Positions 32,309 through 41,650 are shown, numbered from the stretch's first letter. The stretch is 64,000 nt of DNA from an uncultured Opitutia bacterium (GCA_903859715.1 CAIONS010000056.1:305181-369180), one strand, 5' to 3'. Program-made: numbers and translations. The notes: generated by a model from the letters alone, not told the origin.

Positions 32309-33733
32309 ATGGCTTCGCATCCCCTCATCGAAAAATTCCAGCAGGCCGGACAGGGGCAGGTGTTCGCTTTCTTTGACGAACTCGCACCCGAGGCGCAGCG
32401 GCACCTGCTCCTCGAAGCGGCGGAAATCGACCTCGCGGAAGTGGCGCGCCTGACGGCCTCGCTGCTGGCGCCGGGCGACGCGGCGGGCGCGAATCTGGCG
32501 GGACTCGCCCCTGCACCCTACGAGCCACTGCCCGCGCAGGGCGGCGACGCAGCGGCATGGATGAAGGCGAAGGCGGCAGGAGAAGCGGCGTTGCGGGCGG
32601 GCCGGGTGGCGGCGTTTACCGTCGCCGGCGGACAGGGAACGCGGCTGGGCTACGACGGACCGAAGGGCACCTTCCCGGTCACTCCGCTGAAGCGGAAAAC
32701 GCTTTTTCAGGTGTTTGCCGAGAAGATCCAGGCGGCGGGCATCCGCTATGGGCGGCCGCTGCACTGGTTCATCATGACGAGCCACCAGAATCACGCGGCG
32801 ACCGTCACGTTCTTCGAGGAGCACAGGTATTTCGGATTGGATCAGGGACGGGTTCATTTTTTTCGCCAAGGGCGGATGCCGGCGGTGGATTTCTCCGGCC
32901 GGATCCTGCTGGAGACGAAGGGTACGATCGCGCTTTCGCCGGACGGACATGGCGGCTCGCTTCGGGCCCTTGAGCGCAGCGGCGCACTCGACCTAATGCA
33001 GCGCGAGGGCATCGACACGCTGAGTTATTTCCAAGTCGACAATCCGCTGGTGCGTTGTGTCGACCCGGCGTTCATCGGGTGGCACGTGTTGCGCGGCTCG
33101 CAGATGTCGAGCAAGATGGTGCCGAAGGCCTATCCCGAGGAGAAACTCGGGCATTTCTGCACGCAGGACGGACGCCTCGTGGTCGTGGAGTACTCCGACC
33201 TGCCGATGGCAATGCAGCGTGAGACGACGCCTGAAGGCCAGCTGCGCTACCTCGCGGGCAGTATCGCGATCCATATGCTCGACCGGGAGTTCATCCGGCG
33301 CGTGGCGCGGGGTGGAGCGGGGATCGAGCTGCCGTTTCATCGGGCGGACAAAAAGATCCCCACTGTGGATGCCGCAGGGCAACCGGTGAAGCCGGAGAAG
33401 GCCAATGGCGTGAAGTTCGAGATGTTTGTCTTTGATGCACTGCCGTTCGCGCAAAACCCGCTGGTGATCGAGACGAGCCGGGCGGATGATTTCTCCCCGG
33501 TGAAAAACGCGGAAGGCGTGGACTCACCGCTGACCTGCCGCGATGACCAGCTCCGTCAATTCACGCGCTGGCTCCGGGGCCAGGGTGCGAGGGTCGAGGC
33601 TGACGCGTCCGGCCGTCCGGCGGCGGGCCTCGAGGTTTCGCCGCTGTTCGGTTACGACGAGGACTCATTTGCCGAGGCGTGGAAAAAACACTCGCCGCCG
33701 CCGGTCGTCTCCGACGGTCTTTATCTTTCCTGA
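32309..33733 (+). CDS. AGX-type UDP-sugar pyrophosphorylase (UTP-glucose-1-P or GlcNAc-1-P uridylyltransferase)
   Basis: A 474-residue enzyme of the eukaryote-like UDPGP family, not the bacterial GalU type. Signature FTVAGGQGTRLGYDGPKGTF (the nucleotide loop), KTLFQVFAEKIQAAG, then FFRQGRMPAVDFSGRILLET, LSPDGHGGSLRAL, YFQVDNPLVRCVDPAFIGWH and EKANGVKFEMFVFDALPF (substrate loop), SRADDFSPVKNAEG. This pattern is closest to UDP-GlcNAc pyrophosphorylase AGX. It makes UDP-GlcNAc or UDP-glucose. The adjacent phosphoglucomutase (7 bases downstream) argues for glucose; substrate cannot be decided by sight. Confidence 0.85.
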   Translation: MASHPLIEKFQQAGQGQVFAFFDELAPEAQRHLLLEAAEIDLAEVARLTASLLAPGDAAGANLAGLAPAPYEPLPAQGGDAAAWMKAKAAGEAALRAGRVAAFTVAGGQGTRLGYDGPKGTFPVTPLKRKTLFQVFAEKIQAAGIRYGRPLHWFIMTSHQNHAATVTFFEEHRYFGLDQGRVHFFRQGRMPAVDFSGRILLETKGTIALSPDGHGGSLRALERSGALDLMQREGIDTLSYFQVDNPLVRCVDPAFIGWHVLRGSQMSSKMVPKAYPEEKLGHFCTQDGRLVVVEYSDLPMAMQRETTPEGQLRYLAGSIAIHMLDREFIRRVARGGAGIELPFHRADKKIPTVDAAGQPVKPEKANGVKFEMFVFDALPFAQNPLVIETSRADDFSPVKNAEGVDSPLTCRDDQLRQFTRWLRGQGARVEADASGRPAAGLEVSPLFGYDEDSFAEAWKKHSPPPVVSDGLYLS

Positions 33734-33740
33734 ACTCTTC

Positions 33741-35690
33741 ATGACTACCCTTGAGAAAATCAAATCGGCCGCGGCGTCGGGCAAGCTCATGCCGGGAGCG
33801 GTGGACAATCTGGCGGCCTTCCTGGGGGCAAACCTGCCGGCCTGGGCGGTGGCCAGCATCGAGGAGCTGGTGGCGAAGGAAGCTTGGTCCGAGCTGAACG
33901 ACCGGTTTTACCGCTATCTGGAATTCGGCACGGGCGGGATGCGCGGGCGGACGATTGGCGTCGTCACCGCGACGGCGGAGACAGGCAAGGTCAGTGCGAT
34001 CGGGACCCCGGAGCACGCGGCGATCGGCAGCAACATGCTGAATGATTTTACACTGATCCGGGCGGTGGTCGGGCTGTTTCGCTACACGAAAAAGTACCTT
34101 GAGTCCCGTCCGGGTGCGGGCCGGCCCAAGCTCGTGATCGCTCACGATGTGCGGCATTTTTCGCGGCACTTCTGCGAGCTGGCCGCCTCGACGTGGACGC
34201 GGCTCGGCGGCGAGGCGTTCATTTTTGACGGACCGCGACCGACGCCACAGCTGAGCTTCAGCGTGCGCTGGCTGAAGGCGCACACGGGGATCGTCATCAC
34301 GGCGAGCCACAATCCGCCGCACGACAACTGCTTCAAGGCCTACTTCGACGACGGAGCGCAGGTGATCCCGCCGCATGACGCCGGGATTGTCGCCGAGGTG
34401 AACGCCGTGCCCCTCGGTGAACTCGGGGCATTTCTGGCCATCGATGTTTCCAAGGTCACAACGCTCGGTGGTGAGGCGGATGAGGCTTATCGGGTGGTGG
34501 CGGCGAAGGCGCTGCTCGATCCGGAGGTTCTGCGGAAGACGAAGCTCAACGTTGTGTACACGAACATCCACGGGACGGGGGCGGTCCAGACGCTGCCGCT
34601 GCTGCGGCAGGCCGGCTGTGACGTGCACGCGGTGCCGGAGCAACTGGAGTTTGATGCGCGGTTTCCGACGGTGAAGTCGCCCAACCCGGAAAATCCCGAA
34701 GCGCTGGCCCTGGCCATCAAGCTCGCGGAGAAACTGGGCAGCGATGTCGTGCTCGCCACGGATCCCGACGCCGACCGCATGGCTTGTGCGGTGCGCAACC
34801 GGGCGGGCAAAATGGAACTGATCACGGGCAACCAGATCGGCGCGCTGCTCGCCGACTACCGCCTGATGAAATATAAGGAGCTCGGGTGGATCCCGCACGA
34901 CGGTTCGGCGCAGGCCTGCATCATCAACACAGTCGTGACCACGCAGCTGCAGGACGCCATCGGGCGCGGGCACGGCGTGAAAGTCATCAAGACGCTGACC
35001 GGCTTCAAGTGGATCGCGGCGAAGATGCGCGGCTATGAGGAAAAACTGCGGGCGGCGATGGGGCCGGGCTTTGATTACGAGGCGGCGAGCTTTGCGGAGC
35101 GGGCGAAGCTGCTGCTGCTGCACAGCACGTTTTACGTGTTCGGCACGGAGGAAAGCTATGGCTACCTGCCGAACGACTACCTGCGCGACAAGGACGGGAA
35201 TTCCGCCTGCCTCATGTTTGCCGAGCTGTGCGCGTGGGTGAAGAGCCGCGGGCTCACGGTGCCGGAGTATCTCGACGAGATCTTCCTGCGCTACGGCTTC
35301 TATCTCGAGGGCGTGATCAACATTTATTACGAGGGCGCGACCGGCTCGGCGAAGATCAAGCGCATCCTGGAGACCTACCGTGCGAACCCACCGAAGGCGT
35401 TCGGCGAGGTGAAGGTCACGAAATTCCAGGACTACGGCCGGGAGAAAATCGTCGATGCCGATGGTGAGGCGCTGCCGTCGCAGGACCTGTACCTCGTCAC
35501 GCTTTCAAGCGGCTATACGTTTGCCGCGCGCGGCAGCGGCACGGAGCCGAAGATGAAGTTTTACCTGTTCGCCAGTGATCGCGTCGCGGGTGCGGCGGAG
35601 TTGCCGGCGGTGAAGGCAAAGACCCGGATGACGCTTGATGGACTGATCAAGCTGATCGAGGCCGATGCCCGGCAACGGGCTGAAAGCTGA
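33741..35690 (+). CDS. Phosphoglucomutase/phosphomannomutase
   Basis: A 649-residue alpha-D-phosphohexomutase read from ATG 33741 (MTTLEKIKSAAASGKLMPGA). The catalytic serine lies in VITASHNPPHDNCFKAYF, the metal loop is ATDPDADRMACAV, and the sugar-binding block TEESYGYLPNDYLRDKDGN and phosphate loop ARGSGTEPKMKFY follow. It interconverts glucose-6-P and glucose-1-P (or the mannose forms). Longer than most bacterial Pgm (~450-570), with a helical N-terminal extension, as in the PgcA-type. Operon with the UDP-sugar pyrophosphorylase; together they give UDP-sugar from hexose-6-P. Confidence 0.92.
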   Translation: MTTLEKIKSAAASGKLMPGAVDNLAAFLGANLPAWAVASIEELVAKEAWSELNDRFYRYLEFGTGGMRGRTIGVVTATAETGKVSAIGTPEHAAIGSNMLNDFTLIRAVVGLFRYTKKYLESRPGAGRPKLVIAHDVRHFSRHFCELAASTWTRLGGEAFIFDGPRPTPQLSFSVRWLKAHTGIVITASHNPPHDNCFKAYFDDGAQVIPPHDAGIVAEVNAVPLGELGAFLAIDVSKVTTLGGEADEAYRVVAAKALLDPEVLRKTKLNVVYTNIHGTGAVQTLPLLRQAGCDVHAVPEQLEFDARFPTVKSPNPENPEALALAIKLAEKLGSDVVLATDPDADRMACAVRNRAGKMELITGNQIGALLADYRLMKYKELGWIPHDGSAQACIINTVVTTQLQDAIGRGHGVKVIKTLTGFKWIAAKMRGYEEKLRAAMGPGFDYEAASFAERAKLLLLHSTFYVFGTEESYGYLPNDYLRDKDGNSACLMFAELCAWVKSRGLTVPEYLDEIFLRYGFYLEGVINIYYEGATGSAKIKRILETYRANPPKAFGEVKVTKFQDYGREKIVDADGEALPSQDLYLVTLSSGYTFAARGSGTEPKMKFYLFASDRVAGAAELPAVKAKTRMTLDGLIKLIEADARQRAES

Positions 35691-35694
35691 GTGG

Positions 35695-35793
35695 GTCACC
35701 GCGAAAGACACGAAACACACGAAAGCATGCATCCGGAAAAGCTGTCGTGCAGTGATAACCCGGGTTTCTCACGTTTCGTGTATTTCGTGGTGA
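35695..35793. repeat. Inverted repeat, ACACGAAA nonamer arms
   Basis: Left arm 35695-35724 (GTCACCGCGAAAGACACGAA) and right arm 35768-35793 are imperfect complements. The arm is three nonamers with the core CACGAAA. It separates phosphoglucomutase from the oxidoreductase gene. Confidence 0.88.
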
Positions 35794-35810
35794 CTCGTTT
35801 TTAGAATTTT

Positions 35811-37088
35811 ATGAATTCCCCCCAACGTCTTCGTCTCGCGGCCATTGGCTGTGGCAGCCGCACCTTCATCTACTTCGAATTGGCGGCCAAGCAGCCGGAG
35901 CTCTACGAGATCGTGGCGGCGGCGGATCATAATGCCGCGCGCCGGGCGAAGGCCCGGGCGTTGTCGCAGAATCCGGCATTCCGGGAATTCACGGATGACG
36001 CCGCCATCCTCGCCGAGCCGAAGCTGGCCGACGTGATGATCATCGGGACGCAGGATGCGTTTCATTTCGCGCACGCCTCGGCGGCGATGCGGAAGGGTTA
36101 TGACCTGCTGCTGGAGAAGCCGATCTCGACGAACCTGCGCGATGTGCTGGCGCTCGAGAAACTGGCGCGCGACCTGGGGCGGAAAGTGCAGGTGTGCCAT
36201 GTGCTGCGCTACACGCCATTCTACCGCCGGGTGAAGGACATCGTCACGAGCGGCGTGCTCGGGAAGATCGTCACCTTCGAAGCCACCGAGGGCGTCGAGC
36301 CCTGGCATCAGGGCCACTCGTTTGTGCGCGGGCACTGGAGCGTGACGGAGAAAGCCACGCCGATGATCATCGCGAAGTCCTGCCATGATACGGACATCCT
36401 GTCATGGCTGGTCGATTCACCGTGCGTGTCGCTGGGCAGCTTCGGCGGCATCATGCATTTCCGGCCTGAGCAGGCCCCGGCGGGCGCACCGGCGCGCTGC
36501 ACGGATGGCTGCCCGGTGGGCGACATGTGCCTCTACAATGCGCACCGGTATCTGGGGGACCGGAAAAACTGGCTGGAGATCATCTATGACCGGGCGAAGA
36601 CGGCGACGGACGCGGAGATTGTCGACTGGCTGAAGACCAGCCCTTGGGGACGTTGCGTCTACCATTGCGACAACACGGCGGTGGACCACCAGACGCTGAA
36701 CATGAGCTTTGCGAGCGGTGCGACGGGCACGTTTACGATGACGGCGTTCAGTGAGGGCCGGGACTTGGCGATTTTCGGCACGAAGGCACGGCTGCTGGCG
36801 GGCGAGCGGGTGAAACGCACGGCGGGCTGCGACATTGTGATCGACGACCACGCGACCCACACCCTGCAGCGCATCACGATCGATCATGAAAAGGACGGCT
36901 GGCACGGCGGCGGCGACGCCGGCTTGGTGCGGAGCCTGCACGCGGAATTCAGCAAAGCCCAGGCGGAGGACATGGAGTCCTCGCTGCAGAAGTCCGTGGA
37001 AAGCCACCTGATGGGCTTCGCCGCCGAGGAATCGCGGCAGACTGGCCGCACGATGAATCTGGCCGAAGTCCGGGCGCGGTTGAGCTGA
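35811..37088 (+). CDS. Gfo/Idh/MocA family oxidoreductase
   Basis: A 425-residue cytoplasmic oxidoreductase. Rossmann fold start LRLAAIGCGSRTFIYFELAA, the KP-signature YDLLLEKPISTNLRDVLALE, then the substrate domain with EPWHQGHSFVRGHWSV and SWLVDSPCVSLGSFGGIMHF. A cysteine cluster is notable (CTDGCPVGDMCLYNAHRYLG): three cysteines in 12 residues. Length is above the first such gene (344). Its job is likely dehydrogenation of a sugar or acyl-sugar; it lies 136 bases upstream of the sialidase/esterase gene, so a sialic acid or related sugar is a guess. Confidence 0.85.
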   Translation: MNSPQRLRLAAIGCGSRTFIYFELAAKQPELYEIVAAADHNAARRAKARALSQNPAFREFTDDAAILAEPKLADVMIIGTQDAFHFAHASAAMRKGYDLLLEKPISTNLRDVLALEKLARDLGRKVQVCHVLRYTPFYRRVKDIVTSGVLGKIVTFEATEGVEPWHQGHSFVRGHWSVTEKATPMIIAKSCHDTDILSWLVDSPCVSLGSFGGIMHFRPEQAPAGAPARCTDGCPVGDMCLYNAHRYLGDRKNWLEIIYDRAKTATDAEIVDWLKTSPWGRCVYHCDNTAVDHQTLNMSFASGATGTFTMTAFSEGRDLAIFGTKARLLAGERVKRTAGCDIVIDDHATHTLQRITIDHEKDGWHGGGDAGLVRSLHAEFSKAQAEDMESSLQKSVESHLMGFAAEESRQTGRTMNLAEVRARLS

Positions 37089-37224
37089 GGCGACGCGCCA
37101 TGGCAGTGATGAGGCAAGGGCTCAGCAAAGAGCCAGGCACCCGTTAGGATCGCCTGCCGCTCATTTCCTTTATCGACTTGGCGGGGAAAGCGGGCTGGCT
37201 TTCGGGCACCCCATCGGTGTCTGC

Positions 37225-39465
37225 ATGAAGTTACCCTGCGTTTTGTCTCCGGCTCGAAAACTGAAGTTCCTCACCGGCATTTTGGTGGTGCTGGGATCGC
37301 TGGCCGTTCGTCTCGCTGCGGAGAACGCGGCGGATCCGACGAAGGTGGACCACTGTGACCCCGTCGTCTTGAAAGCCGACCCGCGGCTGAACCTGCACAT
37401 CGGTGCGGAGCGATTGGTGATGGCGAACGGACTGCAGCCCTCGATGATCTGCACGGCGAAGGGCACGCTCATCGTGCAGGCGCAGCGCACCGACCCGCCA
37501 CAACCTTCAAAGCGCATCTCTTATCCCTGCGAGATCGGCACCGTCGTCTCGCGTGATGGCGGTGCGACCTGGACCGAGTTTCCGCGCAAGCCGGGTGAAA
37601 ACGGGCTCAACTTCGAGGGCGGCGTCATCCAGCTGCGCAGCGGGCGCATCCTGGCGCTCGACACGTACATCACGCCCGGGAAGACCGACGGCACAGGCGA
37701 GGGGCAAATTTATAGCTCGGACGACGACTGGCATACGTTGCAAGGGCCGGTGGACAATGCCTTCAGCATTCCCGGCATCAACTATCACGGATCCACGGAC
37801 GACTATGGCCGGCCACACGCGGCGGCACGGCTGCACCGGCGGCTGCTTGAGCTGCCGAACGGTGATTTGCTGACGACCGTTTATTGCTGGTTTCACGGTG
37901 ACGAGTCGCCGGTTTATTACATGCCGACGCTGTGGAAAGGACGGACCATCCTGCTGCGCTCGAGCGACCAGGGCCGCAACTGGCGGTTGGTGTCCACCAT
38001 CGCGGCGGCTGCGAAACTGACGCCCGAGGGATTTGGCGAACCGGTGCTGGTGCGGGTTTCCCGCGGCCCCCATGCCGGGCGGTTGCGCTGCTATATGCGC
38101 ACGGGCCGGGATCTTTATGAAACGTGGTCGGATGATGAAGGCGCCACGTGGGTGACGCTGCGCCCGGTGAACCTCGGTGTAGTGGACATTCATCGCACGC
38201 AGGACTGGGCGGAGCTGTTCCACGGGGTGGTGGACAAGGACGGGAAGCCCATCGATCTCGAGGGCGCATTCGTGGATCCCGACGTGATCGAATTGCGCAG
38301 CGGGGTCTTGGTGCTGGCGGTGGGCGCGCGGATTCCTGCGCGGGCGTCCTGGCCGCGGGCGGGATATCCCCGCAATGGTGACTATCTCGCGTTCAGCCTG
38401 GACCACGGGGAGACATGGAGCCACGTCGTTCAGCTCGTCTCGGGCGTGCTGACCACGCACTACATGGCGATCGAGGAGACGCCGACCAACAACGAATTGT
38501 TTGTGACCTACGATCTGGGCGATTGGGCCAGTGGGAAGGGCCGGAGCATCTTTGGTCGGCCGTTGAAACTGGAAGTCGCGGTCGCATCGGCGGTGACACC
38601 GGAGATTCATGCGTACTGGGAGAAGACGCGGGCGCAGCTGGCGAGCGAGCCGATGGAGGCGGTGGTCGAGCAGTTGAAGGAGCCGTTGCCGTACCGGAAG
38701 TACCGGGTCACGCTGCGCGGGTTGGACGGGGTGCATTTCCGGGCGCTGCTCGCGCTGCCAGTCCAGGGTGAGTCGAAGGCACGGCCCCTGCCGGCCATCG
38801 TCACGATGCCTGGTTACGGCGGCACGCAGCAGGGTGTGATGTTGAGCGAGTGCATGCGCGGTTATGCGGTGCTGCAGATCTTTCCACGTTCGCAAGGCGA
38901 GTCAGAGGAGCTGTGGAAAATCGACGGGCCGGACAAACTCACGTGGCACATCGCGCAGCCGGAGGGCGCGTATTATCAGGGGGCGTTTGCGGATGTGATC
39001 CGCGGGATCGATTATCTGGTGACGCGCGAAGACATCGACGTGGCGCGCATCGGGCTGGTGGGGACGAGTCAGGGTGGCGGAATGGCGCTCGCGGTGACGG
39101 CGATAGACCCGCGCGTGAAGGTGGTCGTGGCGCACGTGCCGTTTCTGTGTGACATGCGTCAGGCGGCCCGCACGCCCCATGCGATGATCAAGGGGGTGCT
39201 CGACAAGGCGGGCCTCAACACGGACGCCGCGCTTCGCACGCTGGATTATTTCGATCCACTGCAACTGGCGCCGGACTTGCGGGTCCCGGCGCTGATCAGC
39301 GCTGGCGGGAAGGACGAGACCTGTCCGGCCGCCACAATCCGCGCGGTGTTTGACCGGCTGCCGGGAACGAAGTCGCTGATGTTCTATCCCGACCTGCCGC
39401 ACACATCATGTGCGGCATTCTATGAGATGACCTGGCCGTGGCTGGATGTTTACCTGCGGCGGTGA
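37225..39465 (+). CDS. Secreted two-domain enzyme: sialidase-like beta-propeller fused to CE7-type acetyl esterase
   Basis: A 746-residue protein. Residues ~13-32 look like a signal peptide (LKFLTGILVVLGSLAVRLAA). Residues ~55-440 form a sialidase-like propeller: several Asp-box motifs SxDxGxxW are visible (SRDGGATW, SSDQGRNW, SDDEGATW, SLDHGETW). Residues ~465-746 match carbohydrate esterase family 7: MPGYGGTQQGVM, PRSQGESEE, the nucleophile GTSQGGGMAL (Ser near 615), GGKDETCPAATI (Asp near 697) and PHTSCAAF (His near 726). Such a protein could remove both acetyl groups and a terminal sugar from a glycan; exact substrates unknown. No lipobox seen. Confidence 0.8.
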   Translation: MKLPCVLSPARKLKFLTGILVVLGSLAVRLAAENAADPTKVDHCDPVVLKADPRLNLHIGAERLVMANGLQPSMICTAKGTLIVQAQRTDPPQPSKRISYPCEIGTVVSRDGGATWTEFPRKPGENGLNFEGGVIQLRSGRILALDTYITPGKTDGTGEGQIYSSDDDWHTLQGPVDNAFSIPGINYHGSTDDYGRPHAAARLHRRLLELPNGDLLTTVYCWFHGDESPVYYMPTLWKGRTILLRSSDQGRNWRLVSTIAAAAKLTPEGFGEPVLVRVSRGPHAGRLRCYMRTGRDLYETWSDDEGATWVTLRPVNLGVVDIHRTQDWAELFHGVVDKDGKPIDLEGAFVDPDVIELRSGVLVLAVGARIPARASWPRAGYPRNGDYLAFSLDHGETWSHVVQLVSGVLTTHYMAIEETPTNNELFVTYDLGDWASGKGRSIFGRPLKLEVAVASAVTPEIHAYWEKTRAQLASEPMEAVVEQLKEPLPYRKYRVTLRGLDGVHFRALLALPVQGESKARPLPAIVTMPGYGGTQQGVMLSECMRGYAVLQIFPRSQGESEELWKIDGPDKLTWHIAQPEGAYYQGAFADVIRGIDYLVTREDIDVARIGLVGTSQGGGMALAVTAIDPRVKVVVAHVPFLCDMRQAARTPHAMIKGVLDKAGLNTDAALRTLDYFDPLQLAPDLRVPALISAGGKDETCPAATIRAVFDRLPGTKSLMFYPDLPHTSCAAFYEMTWPWLDVYLRR

Positions 39466-39472
39466 TATCTGC

Positions 39473-39550
39473 GGGTAGGGCGGGCCTGCTGGGACCGCCG
39501 GGCTTGGCTGGCCGAAGATGCATTCGGCGGTCCCAGCGGTCCCGCCCTAC
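39473..39550. repeat. 78-bp palindromic element, copy 1
   Basis: Arms GTAGGGCGGGCCTGCTGGGA (39475 on) and its complement ending at 39550, three mismatches. The inner part GCCGGGCTTGGCTGGCCGA is shared with copy 2 at 40183-40261 in the same direction. It follows the fusion enzyme gene. Confidence 0.9.
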
Positions 39551-39560
39551 CTCGGAGATG

Positions 39561-39602
39561 GGTTTCAGAGCGAGGCGGGGTCGGCGACCCCGCTCTACAA
39601 TT
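39561..39602. repeat. Hairpin GCGGGGTCGGCGACCCCGC
   Basis: The stem GCGGGGTCG (39576 on) pairs with CGACCCCGC around a one-base loop, followed by TCTACAATTTT. It could terminate transcription of the fusion enzyme gene, being right before the stop of the convergent DUF5069 gene. Confidence 0.6.
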
Positions 39603-39615
39603 TTAAACTGCTTCC

Positions 39616-40125
39616 TTACGGCCGGCCGCCGTAGGTCACGTAATCGTCGAGCTCGATCCAGTCGAACCAGGTGGCGATGTCCGCGCGGCCGGGGGCATTC
39701 TTGCGGTGGATGCCGTTGAAGAATTCCCGGGCGTCGGGAGTCGAAACCGTCCATTGCTCCATCCACGCCGACCAGGCGGCGATCTCGGAGTCATTGCGCT
39801 TGTTCTTCGACTTGGCTTGCACGTAGGCGAGCATCTCGCTGTCGCTCTTGCCGGCCTTGATCTGCGCCATGAAAGCCACGTGGTTCAGCCCGGTGAATGT
39901 GAAAAACTTCACGTCGAAGGGACAGTTGTAGTGGAAATCGCCGCCACGGCCGGCAGCGACGGCGCGGGCCTTGTCGAGCAGGCGCGGGAGATGCACATAA
40001 CCGCCGAGGCGGGTGCGCGGGCTGCGCGGCGGGTGACGGGTAAGGTCAGGGGCGGCATAGTTGAGGCCGCCCGCGGCGATGCCGGAAGGCTGAGCGTAAG
40101 CGGTGCGAAGGGTCTTTTTGGCCAT
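39616..40125 (-). CDS. DUF5069 family protein
   Basis: A 169-residue protein with the DUF5069 look: PRTRLGGYVHLPRLLDKARA, then FHYNCPFDVKFFTFTGLNHV, VAFMAQIKAGKSDSEMLAYV and WFDWIELDD. No signal peptide and no catalytic motif that I can name. The function of the family is unknown. It is flanked on each side by a copy of the same 78-bp palindromic element, in the same direction. Confidence 0.75.
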   Translation of the reverse strand: MAKKTLRTAYAQPSGIAAGGLNYAAPDLTRHPPRSPRTRLGGYVHLPRLLDKARAVAAGRGGDFHYNCPFDVKFFTFTGLNHVAFMAQIKAGKSDSEMLAYVQAKSKNKRNDSEIAAWSAWMEQWTVSTPDAREFFNGIHRKNAPGRADIATWFDWIELDDYVTYGGRP

Positions 40126-40182
40126 GGGAGCGAGGGTTGAAGGTTAACGCGATAGCATCAGGCGCGCGTGATAATTTTCCGA

Positions 40183-40261
40183 GGGTAAAGCGGGAACGCT
40201 GGGCCCGCCGGGCTTGGCTGGCCGACGATACATTCGGCGCGCCCAGCGGTCGCGCCCTACC
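40183..40261. repeat. 78-bp palindromic element, copy 2
   Basis: Same element and same direction as 39473-39550, about 85% identical by eye. Arms GGTAAAGCGGGAACGCTGGG and the complement of GCGCCCAGCGGTCGCGCCCT. It lies between the starts/stops of the DUF5069 and pyruvate dehydrogenase E2 genes. Confidence 0.88.
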
Positions 40262-40272
40262 ATTGAAACCGT

Positions 40273-41601
40273 TTACAGCAGCAGGAGGGCGGGGTTCTCG
40301 AGATGATCCTTGATCGCGTTGAGGAACTTGGCGCCGAGGGCGCCATCCACCACGCGGTGATCACAGGAGAGGGTGAGGGCGAGGCGCTCGCCGATGACGA
40401 TCTCGTCGTTCTTCACGACGGGCTTCTTCACGGTGGCGCCGACGGCGAGGATGGCGGAGTTCGGCGGGTTGATGATGGCCGAGAAACGCTCGATGCCCAT
40501 CATGCCGAGATTCGAGACGCAGAACGTGCCGCCGGTGAACTCGGCGGGCGCGAGTTTCTTTTCCTTGGCGCGCTTGCCGAGATCCTTGGCCTCGGTGCTG
40601 ATCTGGAAGACGGTCTTCTTGTCGGTGTCCTTGATGACGGGCGTGATCAGGCCGTCCTCGATCGCGACGGCGAAAGAGACGTGCGCGGCCCCGTGGTACT
40701 TGATGCCGGTGGCATCCCACGAGCTGTTGACGCTGGGCACGGCGCGCAGGGCGGCGGCGCTGGCCTTGAGGACGAAATCATTCACCGAGAGGCGGACACC
40801 GTCCTTGGTGAGGCCGGCGTTGAGGTTGACGCGCAGGGCATTCAGCGGCGCGGCGTCGACTTCGATCTCGAGGTAGAAATGGGGGATGGTCGTTTTCGAT
40901 TCCACCAGGCGGCGGGCGATGACCGCGCGCATGTTGGAGAGAGCGACGGTTGACTCGGGCTGGATGGGATTCTTGTCGAACACGGAACGCCACGGCCAGG
41001 TGTCGGCGCCGCCCTTGGGTGCCGCGGCCTTGGCGGCCGGCGCGGGTGCCGGGGGATTCTTGGCGGCGGCGATGATGTCGGCGCGCACGATCCGGCCGCC
41101 GGGACCGCTGCCGGTTACGCGGGAGTAATCGAGGCCCTTTTCCTCGGCGAGTTTGCGGGCGAGGGGGGAGATGCGGATGCGGCCGGCAGGACCAGCCGCG
41201 GCAGGAGCCGGTGAAGGCGCAGGAGTCGGAGCTGGCGCGGCGGGAGCGGGGGCCGGAGTCTGGGCCACCACGGGTGCGGGAGCAGCGGCCTTGGCTGCGG
41301 GTTTTTCCTCGGCGGGCGCGGCGGCAGGAGCGGCCGGAGCCGCGGGGGCGTCGACCTTTTCACCGGGTTTGCCGATGGCGCAGAGCGGGGCACCGATGGC
41401 GACCTGCGAGCCGGCGGGGGCGAATTGCTTGAGGAGCGTGCCATCGAAAAACGACTCGAGTTCCATGGTGGCCTTATCCGTCTCAACCTCGGCGAGCATG
41501 TCGCCGGACTTGACGGCATCGCCTTCCTTTTTGAGCCACTTGACCAGCGTGCCCACCGTCATGGTGTCGCTGAGTTTCGGCATTTCGATGATTTGGGCCA
41601 T
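40273..41601 (-). CDS. Pyruvate dehydrogenase complex E2, dihydrolipoamide acetyltransferase
   Basis: A 442-residue E2. One N-terminal lipoyl domain with the lipoylated lysine in ETDKATMELESF. A long Ala/Pro linker, then a peripheral subunit-binding domain (ISPLARKLAEEKGLDYSRVT, then GSGPGGRIVRADI). The catalytic domain ends with the HRVVDGALGAKFL motif (His and Asp of the active site). It transfers acetyl from lipoamide to CoA. It is the third gene of an E1alpha-E1beta-E2 operon; E3 is not in the window. Confidence 0.93.
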   Translation of the reverse strand: MAQIIEMPKLSDTMTVGTLVKWLKKEGDAVKSGDMLAEVETDKATMELESFFDGTLLKQFAPAGSQVAIGAPLCAIGKPGEKVDAPAAPAAPAAAPAEEKPAAKAAAPAPVVAQTPAPAPAAPAPTPAPSPAPAAAGPAGRIRISPLARKLAEEKGLDYSRVTGSGPGGRIVRADIIAAAKNPPAPAPAAKAAAPKGGADTWPWRSVFDKNPIQPESTVALSNMRAVIARRLVESKTTIPHFYLEIEVDAAPLNALRVNLNAGLTKDGVRLSVNDFVLKASAAALRAVPSVNSSWDATGIKYHGAAHVSFAVAIEDGLITPVIKDTDKKTVFQISTEAKDLGKRAKEKKLAPAEFTGGTFCVSNLGMMGIERFSAIINPPNSAILAVGATVKKPVVKNDEIVIGERLALTLSCDHRVVDGALGAKFLNAIKDHLENPALLLL

Positions 41602-41650
41602 GGCGCTTGAAGTTGGGAGTTGGGAGAGTGGAGATGGAATGCCGCGGCGG

